From Candidatus Nitrosocosmicus agrestis (GTDB taxonomy: Archaea; Thermoproteota; Nitrososphaeria; Nitrososphaerales; Nitrososphaeraceae), in NCBI RefSeq assembly GCF_008389435.1, contig NZ_VUYS01000014.1:36034-100033 (forward strand): 64,000 nt of DNA. The letters run 5' to 3'. A program made the position numbers and the translations under genes. This document shows, piece after piece, positions 55,176-64,000 of this stretch (its first letter is position 1; each line of letters begins with the position of its first letter). The notes under the pieces were generated by a model, which did no database searches, was not told the DNA's origin, and was given only the letters and a program-made list of their open reading frames with translations.

Positions 55176-56099
55176 TTAGAGAAAAGTCAGCCAATCACCG
55201 ACAAGTTCAGACCTACCTCTTACAATATCATCAAATTCTTCCCTCAGCTTTTTAGTGATAGGACCTATTGAACCCCCACCTATCTTTCGATGATCAATAT
55301 GTCCAACAGGAACAATTTCTGAAGCTGTACCGGTCAAAAATATTTCATCAAAGTAATATAACTCATCTCTAGTAATATTTTCAAATCTAATTTCTATTCG
55401 GTTTTTTTTGGCAATCTCTATTATAGAATCACGTGTGATACCCTCAAGCGCACCGGTTGATATTGGTGGAGTATACAATACCCCGTTCTTGACAAGGAAA
55501 ATATTTTCAGCGCTTGCTTCTACTACATAACCATTAGAATTCAACAGAATAGATTCATCAAAGCCAGACTTTAAGGCCTCCATCCGAGCCAAAGCAGAAT
55601 TAGCATAGTTAGCAACTCCTTTTGCGTGTGTAGGCATACTTTTAATACCAATCTTTTCCCAGGAAGATACCATTAAATGGACTCCCTGATCCAAATCTTG
55701 CTTCTTGATATGTTCAGTCCATTGCCATGCAGATATAGCAATTGATACTCGATTTGGTAAAGGATTTACACCCAATTTACCATAACCATAATATGCTATG
55801 ATACGAACATAGCATTCATTTAGCTCATTGGCCTTAATTACTTCTACGGTTGCTCGTTTTAATTCATTTGGGGAAAACTCATAATGCATAAAATACGCTT
55901 TCCCACTATTATATAATCGTCTAATATGGTCATCAAATCTAAATAAGGCATTCCCTCGTGGTGTAGCGTATGATCGAATTCCTTCAAATACACCAGTGCC
56001 ATAATGTAATCCGTGAGTTAGGACATGAATCCTTGCATCTTGATAGTCAAGCATCTGTCCGTCTAACCATATTTTATTACTCTCAATCATTTCTATCAC
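55176..56099 (-). CDS. ilvE: Branched-chain amino acid aminotransferase
   Basis: 307 residues, fold-type IV PLP enzyme. The PLP lysine is in HAKGVANYANSALA near 158; the C-terminal TGTASEIVPV and the opening VLTHGLHYGTGVFEGIR near 26-42 are BCAT features. Transfers the amino group for leucine, isoleucine and valine. D-amino-acid and aminodeoxychorismate lyases are relatives, but the pattern here favours BCAT. 21 nt after lysC, same strand. Confidence 0.93.
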   Translation of the reverse strand: MIEMIESNKIWLDGQMLDYQDARIHVLTHGLHYGTGVFEGIRSYATPRGNALFRFDDHIRRLYNSGKAYFMHYEFSPNELKRATVEVIKANELNECYVRIIAYYGYGKLGVNPLPNRVSIAISAWQWTEHIKKQDLDQGVHLMVSSWEKIGIKSMPTHAKGVANYANSALARMEALKSGFDESILLNSNGYVVEASAENIFLVKNGVLYTPPISTGALEGITRDSIIEIAKKNRIEIRFENITRDELYYFDEIFLTGTASEIVPVGHIDHRKIGGGSIGPITKKLREEFDDIVRGRSELVGDWLTFL

Positions 56100-56120
56100 T
56101 CCAAAAAAATTTATTTAATA

Positions 56121-57542
56121 CTAGTTCATTATTGTGCCTTTTGAGTGTATCGATCTAATTACTTCCTCCACATTGCTATCTTCAACTATAATCAAAATCC
56201 TAGACGTTTCTTCTTGAGCATCAATATTCAAGATATTAATGTCTCGCTGACTTACGATGCTACTAGTTTCTGAAACAATTTTAGGTACCTTCCACATTGA
56301 ATCCCCAATTAGGGTTACTACACCCCTACCGTAGACCATTTCAACTTTGGGATAAAATGCTCGAAAAATTTTTTCGTGTCGTCGAACATAGTCTCCATCT
56401 AAAAAGAGAAACCGAGTCATTTCAAGATTGTCTTTTCTGTAGGGTGATAATTTTATGAAATCGTGATACTGACGTTGTTTTTCAAATAAAGCCGCCAAAT
56501 GAGAGGCAGATATGGATTCCATTCTGACGATTGCACAATTCTTCTTACCAGTAACTAATTTAATTTTTGGATCACTGTCACTTTCTTCATTACTTGCTTT
56601 CTTAATTATTTGAGTATAGCTTGTTGGGTTTGAGATATTTGTTACTAAAATCAATAAGTTCAAACCATGATCATCAATATCCTTTATTGCAATTGGATCG
56701 AGTATTTTCATTCCAAACATGCCTGCAAGCTTTGCTTCGTTATAGGAAAGGGTTTTTACAAAACGCAAATTTTCAGAGACTATTTTCGGGTCAGCACTTA
56801 AAACAGAATTATCCTTTTCAAAATCTAGAGTTACTTTAAAATTGTTCGAGAGTATAACACCTAGATCTGCAGCAGATCTATCAGATCCGCCCCTTTCATA
56901 AGTTGTTTCCAACCCATCGACAGTTTTTCCTATGAAGCCGCCAAAACATACTACTTCATTGCATTGAATCAAATCCACAAGGTATTCAAGATGTTTCTTT
57001 GATTCATCCAACATAAAATTTGCAGCTTCAAAGTTATCGTCTGTAATAATGGGCCAATCGTTTATTCCAATGCTAGATGACACCATACCGTTGCTGCGTA
57101 AAATATAATTCATTAAACTCGCTATCACAATTTCTCCACTATAAGCGAGTACTCTTGAACGACTTACATCCACAAATCTTCGGTTTTCTGCCACTTGCTT
57201 CAAGGATATTAAGACAGTTCTACTGAAGCTGTTTAACTCAGTCTCAAACATTTCTTGGTTTTCTTTAGAAAGAAACTTCCTGGAAATGTCTAAATACACA
57301 TTTTTTAGGATATCAATATCTACTGGATTTGAGGTAGCATAATTACGAGAAATTCTTATGGCTACATCAGTCATGGACATATTTTTCCCTTCGTAACTTG
57401 TCAATGGAGCAGAAAAAACACAAATAACTTTAGATTTTTTACTTAATTGTTTAATTCTTTCAATGATTATGGGAATTCGAACGCCGTTTATCCCTAAAGC
57501 AGAGCCTCCAAATTTTGCGATAACTATTTGCTCCAATACCAA
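56121..57542 (-). CDS. lysC: Aspartate kinase
   Basis: 473 residues from TTG. IAKFGGSALG near 8 (KFGGS), YERGGSDRSAADLG near 213, LSADPKIV and a C-terminal ACT pair (VTLIGDSMWKVPKIVS near 408 and the last ~50 residues). First step of the aspartate family (lysine, threonine, methionine). ACT domains imply allosteric feedback. Cotranscribed with ilvE downstream. Confidence 0.93.
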   Translation of the reverse strand: MVLEQIVIAKFGGSALGINGVRIPIIIERIKQLSKKSKVICVFSAPLTSYEGKNMSMTDVAIRISRNYATSNPVDIDILKNVYLDISRKFLSKENQEMFETELNSFSRTVLISLKQVAENRRFVDVSRSRVLAYSGEIVIASLMNYILRSNGMVSSSIGINDWPIITDDNFEAANFMLDESKKHLEYLVDLIQCNEVVCFGGFIGKTVDGLETTYERGGSDRSAADLGVILSNNFKVTLDFEKDNSVLSADPKIVSENLRFVKTLSYNEAKLAGMFGMKILDPIAIKDIDDHGLNLLILVTNISNPTSYTQIIKKASNEESDSDPKIKLVTGKKNCAIVRMESISASHLAALFEKQRQYHDFIKLSPYRKDNLEMTRFLFLDGDYVRRHEKIFRAFYPKVEMVYGRGVVTLIGDSMWKVPKIVSETSSIVSQRDINILNIDAQEETSRILIIVEDSNVEEVIRSIHSKGTIMN

Positions 57543-57854
57543 AATTTGAGGGCCTTCTATTATTTATTAAGATAACGATATTTATTATTGATTATGCTTT
57601 ACTATAGCCTATCAATTCCTACAAAATCACATTTATTGAACAATAGAGAATGTTCAATAATTCCAAGCCTTATTTTGTCTCTACCTCAAACATCTAGACA
57701 AAGTTCCATTTTGCTATCAAATAATATATATTTAAATGATAATAATGTGAATCGAATTTGATAAGTATGTATACTTAACTTGTCATAAAGATCCGCATTT
57801 CATAATTCGCCATTATTATCATAGGCATGATGATAACACAGAATTTCTTACCAC
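57543..57854. other. Intergenic region with perfect 10-bp inverted repeat
   Basis: No gene. Holds the promoter of lysC (minus). The most striking element is the inverted repeat at 57633-57660. Confidence 0.5.
57633..57660. repeat. Perfect inverted repeat TTATTGAACA/TGTTCAATAA
   Basis: Ten-base arms, 8-nt spacer, located 91-118 nt upstream of the lysC start and downstream of the response-regulator stop. Could be an operator for lysC or a terminator hairpin for the regulator gene; no T-run decides. Confidence 0.75.
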
Positions 57855-58247
57855 TCAATCTATTGTAATATGATTAAAATGGATGAGTTGACGAAAACTA
57901 TTCTTTATCGCTTTATCAAGTTGAGATAAAGATATAGGTTTGTATAAAACTTGAATTTTACCTATTTCCTTATATTTTTCAAAATCTTTTTTTTTCAAAT
58001 TTGCGGCGGTTAATATTATAATATTCTTGTTTCTTGTCCTTTGCTTTTGCAATTGGTATAGGATATCAAATCCAGTATAAGTTGGCATCGCCATATCTAA
58101 AATAATAAGGTCATAATCTTTTGTTTGAATTTCAAGCAAGCCACTTCTACCATCGTTGACTTCCTTGCAAGAAATATTACACATGCGGCAATAGTCAGAT
58201 ATTGCATCAGAAGTAAACTTGTTGTCATCTATCACCAATATGTTCAA
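57855..58247 (-). CDS. Single-domain response regulator (CheY-like receiver)
   Basis: 130 residues, receiver only. Acidic pair VIDDN near 5, phospho-acceptor Asp in LIILDMAMP near 51, Thr in IILTAANL near 79 and the conserved Lys in VLYKPISL near 102. No output domain, so it signals by protein contact. No histidine kinase is next to it. Lies alone before a 1.5-kb gene-poor region. Confidence 0.92.
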   Translation of the reverse strand: MNILVIDDNKFTSDAISDYCRMCNISCKEVNDGRSGLLEIQTKDYDLIILDMAMPTYTGFDILYQLQKQRTRNKNIIILTAANLKKKDFEKYKEIGKIQVLYKPISLSQLDKAIKNSFRQLIHFNHITID

Positions 58248-58341
58248 AGTAAATTATGTTATAATAAATCACTTATAAATTTTAAATAATGTTTTAACTG
58301 TTGTATTTAATTTCGTGTTTAAGAAAAACTTGCAAATTTGA

Positions 58342-58357
58342 ATTAGATTTATCTAAT
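58342..58357. promoter_or_regulatory. Palindrome ATTAGAT-TT-ATCTAAT
   Basis: Seven-base perfect arms with a 2-nt centre, about 95 nt upstream of the response-regulator start. Position and symmetry suggest a protein-binding site; nothing else supports it. Confidence 0.4.
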
Positions 58358-58474
58358 CCAATTCTGTTAAATCACATTATAAATATTTGCCCAATGATAA
58401 TGTTGAGTACATACACTGTCAGTTTCTCTTTCTAGCAGATATCTGATCTTATAAATAGCACTGTCGAATCGGAT

Positions 58475-58540
58475 TAGTGTTAATACTTTAGGTGAGTAAA
58501 GCAACCATCAGAACTCACTCCTACGTCTTTAAATTTTCAG
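58475..58540 (+). ncRNA. Candidate small RNA with a 9-bp hairpin
   Basis: TTATAAATAG at 58448-58457 resembles a TATA box; about 25 nt on begins a stretch with hairpin TAG-GTGAGT (58489-58497) pairing to ACTCAC-TC-CTA (58513-58523), followed by T-rich sequence near 58526-58540. Ends are guesses. No known family recognised. Confidence 0.25.
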
Positions 58541-59716
58541 AATTGCACCAGCAAGACATTTTGTTGATGGCAAGACAAAATCATACAAAGTCAACCCTAA
58601 AGAATAATGCTAAAGTTTGAAATGAAATATACATTGACAAAAAATATAAGTTTACGTATGTATTCCAACGAGATTTTTATCCAATCTACTTAAAGTTTTT
58701 AGAAATCATTTAATAAATAAGATGCGGAACTATTTACCTTTTCTCTAGTGACCCATCTTTTTTATTTTTTAAAATTTAACACAGGGATTTTGTTTTCCAA
58801 TTGTCAAGAAATAAAACTCACCCGAAAAGGATTGGGTATATTCACGGTCATTTTTAAGAAATAAAATCACTAGAGAATAGTTATCGTATATTAAAAAATT
58901 TTTAAAAGCAACTCCTCTGTTTACATAACATTATGATACTTTTAATTTATTGGAATCTTTGTTTCAAATCTCTTTAATTTAGTATTAAATTATTTCGTAT
59001 ATCAACTTTTTTTACAATTTTTTCATTTGATAAGAAAACAAATATCAAAGAATAATTTGACATATAACAGTGCTTCATTTTAATTCAAGTAGCATCCATA
59101 TGCTTTATTTATCAAGATAATAATCTAAGAATAATTGAAAAGCAAATTTAGAATTGCTAATTAACTTTGGGCTCACTATAGGTATCAAATTAAGAGGCGA
59201 TATTCCAAATCAAGTGAACTGAAAGACTTGATATTCAAAAGAAGGAACAAATTGCAATGTAGCGAAAAGTCATAATAATGCTTAAGTTCAAATAGATACT
59301 TAAACCAGCTTCGATGTTATACTTTTACAAACCTTTTCGACGAAATTGATTATTCAAACAAATGATCATATTCTTGATTCAATTTCAAAGCCAACTCAAT
59401 AATCATCATATAGAAGCATAAAGGTCTAAAAATTATAAAAATCGACAAAGTAGAAGACATTTGTCATGAGGATTAAATCGTAACAATAAATTGAGTAATT
59501 AAAGACTATAATAAATAAAGTACACTCATACCATCTGATTAGGTATGTAAATAATATTCATAATACGGTCATAATTTAGGTTTCTTTGTATCCAAGATGA
59601 TATATAAGCATATTAAAATTATTTGTGAGCTTGTTTTTCTTTATTGCTGTAAGCTGAATTTTAATAGAAAATTAATTTTACAAATTAAGACGCTTCTAAA
59701 TGAACAACAAGGTTTT

Positions 59717-60805
59717 TTAGTCTTTATTAAGATAACTTAAAATAATCTTTGCAGCCTTTACATCACCGTCAAAATTCTTTTTTTTTCTTCTTGAGCCTAA
59801 ATTTGATAAATATTCTGCAAAGATAGGTAATAAATTATTGATATCATTTGCAGAAAATCCTAATTTTTTTGCTCGTTCTTCTTGTTCAAAATGATTTTTT
59901 ATTGGTATAAATATCCCAGGTGTTCCATAGGCAAAACATTCGTCGATAGTAGATTTGCCTGCTAATGAAATTACCAAATCTGATGCATAAATATATTCAT
60001 TGATATTAGGTGCAAAACCTATATCAATATACCAATCTGATTTCTTTTTGAGAGTTATATCAGCAGGATTGGAAACTAATATATCAAAATCAAATTTATT
60101 CTTGAATCCCAATAGTGTTAGAAGAGCTTTATCTATCAGGTATGATCCGGAATTAGTACCTCCTGTTGTAATGAGAACTGTTTTTTTATGTAGACGTAAT
60201 TTTTGTCGAAGCAAGTTTCTTTCCATAGTAATATCTCTCACGATGGGCCCCACATAGAAAATGTTATCCACACTGTCTCCAATTTCAGGTACGATTACAC
60301 ACTTGCTGTATGCGAGAAGTTTTTGCATAGATTGGTTTAAGTATTTTTCAAATAATGATATGATTGGGGTCCTTAAGAATTTAGTATTAAGAATATCAGT
60401 GATAAATATACTTGATATACCTTGTTCTTTAGATGCGGTCAAGGAGGCAAAATCCTCGTCAGAAATTACTAGGTCTTTTCCATTAGGGTTTTTATCAACA
60501 GATAGGAGTAGAGTTGTTGCAGTATTTTTGCACTTTTTATAATATAATAAATATTTTAATAACCATAGAAAATTATTTTTTAGTTCCCCATTGCGGATTG
60601 AGAATTGTGGAGGGAAATAGAGATTGGAGATGCTCGACCCACAAGACTCCCACTGCATTACAGCCTTATTCATGAACTGATAAGCATTAGATCCTGTAAC
60701 AAAATTGAATTTTAAATTTTTGGAATATTCTATAATTCTTTGGGTTATAGCAATATCTCTAGTTACATGTCCAAGTCCAATAGGACTAGAAAAGAAATAG
60801 ATCAT
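59717..60805 (-). CDS. GT-B glycosyltransferase, MurG/GT28-like
   Basis: 362 residues. N-terminal FFSSPIGLGHVTRDIA (Gly-rich acceptor loop with His) and C-terminal VLITTGGTNSG near 210 and DLVISLAGKSTIDECFAYGTPGIFIP near 282-307, the nucleotide-sugar binding pattern of GT-B UDP-sugar transferases. No membrane helix. Likely modifies lipid or surface glycan; donor and acceptor unknown. Stands alone. Confidence 0.85.
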   Translation of the reverse strand: MIYFFSSPIGLGHVTRDIAITQRIIEYSKNLKFNFVTGSNAYQFMNKAVMQWESCGSSISNLYFPPQFSIRNGELKNNFLWLLKYLLYYKKCKNTATTLLLSVDKNPNGKDLVISDEDFASLTASKEQGISSIFITDILNTKFLRTPIISLFEKYLNQSMQKLLAYSKCVIVPEIGDSVDNIFYVGPIVRDITMERNLLRQKLRLHKKTVLITTGGTNSGSYLIDKALLTLLGFKNKFDFDILVSNPADITLKKKSDWYIDIGFAPNINEYIYASDLVISLAGKSTIDECFAYGTPGIFIPIKNHFEQEERAKKLGFSANDINNLLPIFAEYLSNLGSRRKKKNFDGDVKAAKIILSYLNKD

Positions 60806-60999
60806 AAATTTTTTGATACTGAGCCTGATTTAATGACTATGTTTGAAATAATTAGTTTAAACTTACAATATTTATTCTTAGGAGACTGCTTTAACTTGTC
60901 ATTTGTTAAATTGAATAATCTAACTGCAGGAGCGTAGAATGAAAAATAAAACATTCACTTTAAAGATCAATCAAAAATAAATATTAATTTATTAACTTG

Positions 61000-61260
61000 T
61001 TAGGGGCAACCTTCCATTTTCTGGATATAATAACCATTTTGTTGAATATCTTTGGCTACTACTGGTGGTGCCTCTTGTATATGACAGAATTGACACTCTT
61101 CTTGAGTCATTTTTTGTCCACCTTGATCGACACTCTGTAAGTACTCTTTGCCATATTCTATTGCTTTTTCGTGAGGAGTATTTGCCTCGACGATTACATC
61201 AAAATGCATTATTCGACCATCTTTTTTAGTGACGTATGTATCATAAACTGCACATTCCAT
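61000..61260 (-). CDS. DUF2024 family protein
   Basis: 86 residues. AVYDTYVTKKDGRIMHFDVIV at the start matches DUF2024, and a CxxC (EECQFCHIQEAPP) follows near 55. Small cytoplasmic protein; function unknown. Isolated, with 194 nt and ~1 kb of non-coding DNA on the two sides. Confidence 0.85.
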   Translation of the reverse strand: MECAVYDTYVTKKDGRIMHFDVIVEANTPHEKAIEYGKEYLQSVDQGGQKMTQEECQFCHIQEAPPVVAKDIQQNGYYIQKMEGCP

Positions 61261-62272
61261 ATTTTTTTTTCGTTGACATCATATTTAATTTATTACTTCG
61301 TTTTCATATTGGAAATCTAATTTATGAAAGGAAATGGTATGATTCTAAGGAATTTAATCCTTAAATGTCAGCTTTGAATATTCAAGTTTGGCTTTTCCAA
61401 CAAAGTAAGAAAAAGTAATTAGGGTAAAACTTCAAAATAGAAAACTTTGCAAATATGCTTATAGTCTAGGAAATAGAGACACGACTAAAACAGAAAGAAA
61501 ATCTTGAAACGTTATGAGTGCAAGTATATAAACAACCTGTAATCTGCATCTTTGTTATAGCTAGAACTTGGGTATGAATGTGAATGTTTGCTTTATTTGT
61601 TATGAAAAAGAAAACAAAAAAGTTGTGTAGTAAAGTACACAAACATTTAATTAATTTTCCTTAATAAACTAGGTAGTATCAGATTTATAAAAAGTATAAA
61701 TAAAGTTGATAGAAAATAGACTGTTTGTAGGTGGTATCACCTAGAATAAATCATTTTCTCGTTATAAAAAACTGTAAATGGTTCAAACAATGCTTGTTGA
61801 AAATTATTTAGTTTTCTTTCTTTAGTTAGGCCACGGTAAACAATCATTAAATCCTTCATATTTTTCCTAACATATTTCTTATACCCTCATTAACCGAAAT
61901 GTATCTTAAGGATAGACTTTAATTGAAAACCAAGGATTTTTGTGGCTACAAAGTAACTCTGTAATTACTAGTTGGTTTGGTTTTAGCAATTAATCAGGTT
62001 TTTTAAAAATCTTTCATATAACCATGAGACTTTTTTCCTTGACTTCCTCTGACAGGTAAATCAAAAATAATTTAGATAATACATCTATTGGCAGGTCTAG
62101 AAGATATGGACACAGACATAATTTAACTAACAGAGTTAGTAGTTTAATTTGAGGGATCACAACATACAACCAACTTAGAAGTGTAGAAGATATCAAATTG
62201 TAAAATAATATTTTAAAAAATGTTAGATTATGAAATATTAAGTGAAACTTTTCAAATGAACTGTCATAGTTT
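61261..62272. other. ~1-kb intergenic region
   Basis: No supported gene; a 60-codon minus-strand frame (62014-62196) is Leu-rich and unsupported. A 7-bp hairpin TTGTGTA...TACACAA lies at 61623-61642. No repeats shared with the subtilase were seen. Confidence 0.45.
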
Positions 62273-64000
62273 TCAATTCATGGGAACAGAGTAAATTAAA
62301 GGTTCCTCATGAAGATTCTTCAGATCCAGAAAATGGCCATGGCTTTGACCGTCACAGCTAGTCAAATACGGTATGCTGGAATTAACAAGAGAGTCCACTA
62401 TTTCAGAAGAGGTGGCATTAGGATGATAACTTTTATAGACCGCAGCTTGTCCAGCTACAAATGGTGCTGCCATGCTAGTGCCACTGTCAAAAGCATATCC
62501 ATCGTTCAAATATGTAGAAAATATATTGACTCCAGGTGCGGCAAAATCAATAGATTTGCCATAATTGCTAAAAAAGGCGGCGTAATCATCATTCCCAGCA
62601 AAGGTTCGATTTCCTTTACCACCACATTTTCCATCGCTATCAGATATCGCTGAAACCGAAATAACGCCTGGCACCCGTGCAGGAGATGTTAAGGCTACAC
62701 TTTGATTACTATTACCTGCTGCAACTACATAAATTAACCCTTTAGATAGTGAATCATTTACTGCCTTGTCTAATTTGCTGGATGGAGGATTTTCTATACT
62801 TAGGTTTACTATGTCTATTTCATTTGCGTGGTCATTTACATATTGGATAGCTTTGACCTGGGAAGAGACTGGGCAATTTCCATCCTTATCGCACACCTTA
62901 ATTGCCCACAACTTCGCACCAGGTGCTACCCCTAATATCCCCTGTGCGTTATCTTTTGCAGCAGCAATTCCAGCTATGTGTGTTCCATGACCAAGATCAT
63001 CGTTACCGTTATCTACTCCATCTATAAAGGAAACATTTTTGTACACATTTAAATCTGGGTGGGTTAGGCTTATTCCAGTGTCTAAAATTGCTATATCGAC
63101 ATTTGAAAAGTCAAGATTACTTGATGAGTTCCTGACAGTGTTATTGGAATGAATTCCGGTAAAATTCAATATATTAGCGTTAATCCGTTCCAAACCATCT
63201 GGGACTGTTTGATTATTATATCTTAGTGAAGCTATTTTACCATTCAAATCCTGGTTTATGGCCAATATCCTGGGATCCTTAGTTAGTTTGTCGATAAACA
63301 TCTTTTCATTCTCGCTACTTGTCCCGTTTGTATTAATTACGAAACCAGGCGGATCCTGAAAAACAAATTTAATGTTTCCATTAATCGAATACTCATCAGA
63401 CAATGTTTCTGAGTCAGTAGTAATATTTTCATTTAACCAGACTATGTACTGGGAAGGGATTGGTTCAAAATACAAATTAGGAGTAAAAGATCTTTCAAAC
63501 AGATAGATGGTTGGGGTAGTAAGGTTCCTATTTAAAGAAATGTCAAAAGTTTTGTAATTGGCAGGGTTTAATTGATCCCAAACTTCAATCTTGTACCAAC
63601 CAAATTCTAGGCCAGATAAAGTTATTGTAGACGGATCAATATCGCAGTCAAAAAAGTCGTTATTTACGAAGTAAAGGGACTGGTTTTCATTGTAGGGGTT
63701 TGGAGTAATTTGATAAACTTGTGAAAAATCAGAATTTGTTTTTAGGGTCAAAGAACCAGTTTGAACGGCACTAGTATCATCCCGATCGTTACAGTTATCA
63801 AGTATTGTTTGGTACTCCAAGGGTAAGGGTTCATTAGTATCAGGCGTTTGAGGTTCATTAGTATCAGGCGTTTGAGGTTCATTAGTATCAGGCGTTTGAG
63901 GTTCATTAGTATCAGGCGTTTGAGGTTCATTAGTATCAGGCGTTTGAGGTTCATTAGTATCAGGCGTTTGAGGTTCATTAGTATCAGGCGTTTGAGGTTC
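62273..64000 (-). CDS. Secreted subtilisin-like serine protease (partial, 5' end beyond window)
   Basis: At least 576 residues; the frame is open through the right edge. Catalytic triad: Asp in VDIAILDTGIS, His in GHGTHIAGIA, Ser in SGTSMAAPFVAG near the C-terminus, oxyanion Asn in VVAAGNSNQ. An inhibitor-I9-like propeptide precedes the domain (near IVWLNENITT to LNGKIASL). N-terminal to that is a beta-rich domain, then 7 or more tandem EPQTPDTN octapeptides, a Pro/Thr linker. Secreted S8 proteases are frequent in soil thaumarchaea. The start and signal peptide are outside. A TTG at 63820 could not be the start, because the repeat stays in frame above it. Confidence 0.92.
   Translation of the reverse strand, partial: EPQTPDTNEPQTPDTNEPQTPDTNEPQTPDTNEPQTPDTNEPQTPDTNEPQTPDTNEPLPLEYQTILDNCNDRDDTSAVQTGSLTLKTNSDFSQVYQITPNPYNENQSLYFVNNDFFDCDIDPSTITLSGLEFGWYKIEVWDQLNPANYKTFDISLNRNLTTPTIYLFERSFTPNLYFEPIPSQYIVWLNENITTDSETLSDEYSINGNIKFVFQDPPGFVINTNGTSSENEKMFIDKLTKDPRILAINQDLNGKIASLRYNNQTVPDGLERINANILNFTGIHSNNTVRNSSSNLDFSNVDIAILDTGISLTHPDLNVYKNVSFIDGVDNGNDDLGHGTHIAGIAAAKDNAQGILGVAPGAKLWAIKVCDKDGNCPVSSQVKAIQYVNDHANEIDIVNLSIENPPSSKLDKAVNDSLSKGLIYVVAAGNSNQSVALTSPARVPGVISVSAISDSDGKCGGKGNRTFAGNDDYAAFFSNYGKSIDFAAPGVNIFSTYLNDGYAFDSGTSMAAPFVAGQAAVYKSYHPNATSSEIVDSLVNSSIPYLTSCDGQSHGHFLDLKNLHEEPLIYSVPMN
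63828..63995 (-). repeat. 24-bp tandem repeat, 7 full units, in frame with the subtilase
   Basis: Seven identical 24-nt units (first at 63828, step 24) plus a 5-nt partial at the edge. Each codes for EPQTPDTN on the minus strand. Unit length is a multiple of 3, so copy-number change would alter linker length without a frameshift. The array continues beyond the window. Confidence 0.97.

Larger units (their letters stand above)
58248..59716. other. ~1.5-kb gene-poor region
   Basis: No coding gene found on either strand. It contains a palindrome at 58342-58357, a TATA-like box and hairpin near 58450-58523 that could be a small RNA, and two near-identical AAGAAATAAAA tracts about 50 nt apart (near 58806 and 58856). 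Otherwise plain AT-rich DNA. Confidence 0.5.

Noticed and set aside
62014..62196. 60-codon Leu-rich minus-strand frame
   Set aside because: No family features and no flanking operon; composition follows the AT-rich background.
63748..63978. Frame coding for repeated MNLKRLIL
   Set aside because: It is the 24-bp subtilase repeat read in another frame of the same strand; the subtilase frame has full domain support.

Overview
The window reads as chromosomal DNA of an AT-rich ammonia-oxidising archaeon (Nitrososphaeria/Thaumarchaeota). The archaeal signs are direct: group II chaperonin (thermosome), an archaeal histone, Spt5, ribosomal proteins L11, L19e, L32e and S17e, a long SRP RNA, DTD2-type D-aminoacyl-tRNA deacylase, archaeal GAPDH, MptE, and tRNA genes with short bulge-helix-bulge introns. 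4-Hydroxybutyryl-CoA dehydratase points to the 3-hydroxypropionate/4-hydroxybutyrate carbon-fixation cycle of this phylum. The long empty intergenic stretches on the right half suggest a soil or biofilm lineage such as Nitrososphaerales (for example Ca. Nitrosocosmicus) rather than a compact marine Nitrosopumilus; that placement is an inference. No amo, rRNA, transposase, integrase, CRISPR array or replication origin was seen.

Layout. 1-3.0 kb (minus): a vWA protein, a Ser/Thr kinase with a zinc-ribbon tail and a PP2C phosphatase in one tight operon that leaves the window on the left; this matches the TerY-P signalling triad. 3.3-9.8 kb: SRP RNA, thermosome, L11, Spt5, D-aminoacyl-tRNA deacylase, a Nudix protein, L19e and L32e. 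9.9-17.8 kb: superoxide dismutase, a cysteine-cluster protein, a tRNA-Gln(CTG) gene that I resolve into four exons and three introns, PEP carboxykinase, a methyltransferase-like gene with an odd start, a Rieske ferredoxin, ornithine carbamoyltransferase, FtsY and prefoldin alpha. 18-30 kb: GAPDH, 4-hydroxybutyryl-CoA dehydratase facing a winged-helix regulator, mtnP-apt purine/methylthioadenosine salvage, RlmE, trpGD, a PfkB kinase, UbiX, a KH protein/ubiquitin-like/S17e/TatD cluster and a histone. 30-43 kb: tRNA-Cys with a 12-nt intron, DUF309, a small zinc ribbon, succinyl-CoA synthetase, OMP decarboxylase, GMP synthase, MptE, a DUF373 membrane protein, cis-prenyl transferase, a second Nudix protein and a PD-(D/E)XK nuclease. 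43.5-64 kb is looser: a blue copper protein, a YggX-like zinc protein, purA, an SPFH protein, guaB, an MntR-like repressor behind an (AGAA)10 tract, a three-gene esterase locus, lysC-ilvE, a lone response regulator, a GT-B glycosyltransferase, a DUF2024 protein and a secreted subtilase whose N-terminus is a 24-bp in-frame tandem repeat running off the right edge.

How the genes work together: gluconeogenesis (pckA, gap), carbon fixation (4HB-CoA dehydratase, succinyl-CoA synthetase), purine synthesis and salvage (purA, guaB, guaA, apt, mtnP), pyrimidine (pyrF), tryptophan (trpG, trpD), arginine (argF), aspartate-family and branched-chain amino acids (lysC, ilvE), SRP targeting (SRP RNA, FtsY) and protein folding (thermosome, prefoldin) are all represented. 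The most unusual items are the triple-intron tRNA-Gln, the TerY-P-like triad, the microsatellite in front of mntR, genes that appear to lack a standard start codon, and a transcribed-looking hairpin in a 1.5-kb gene desert.
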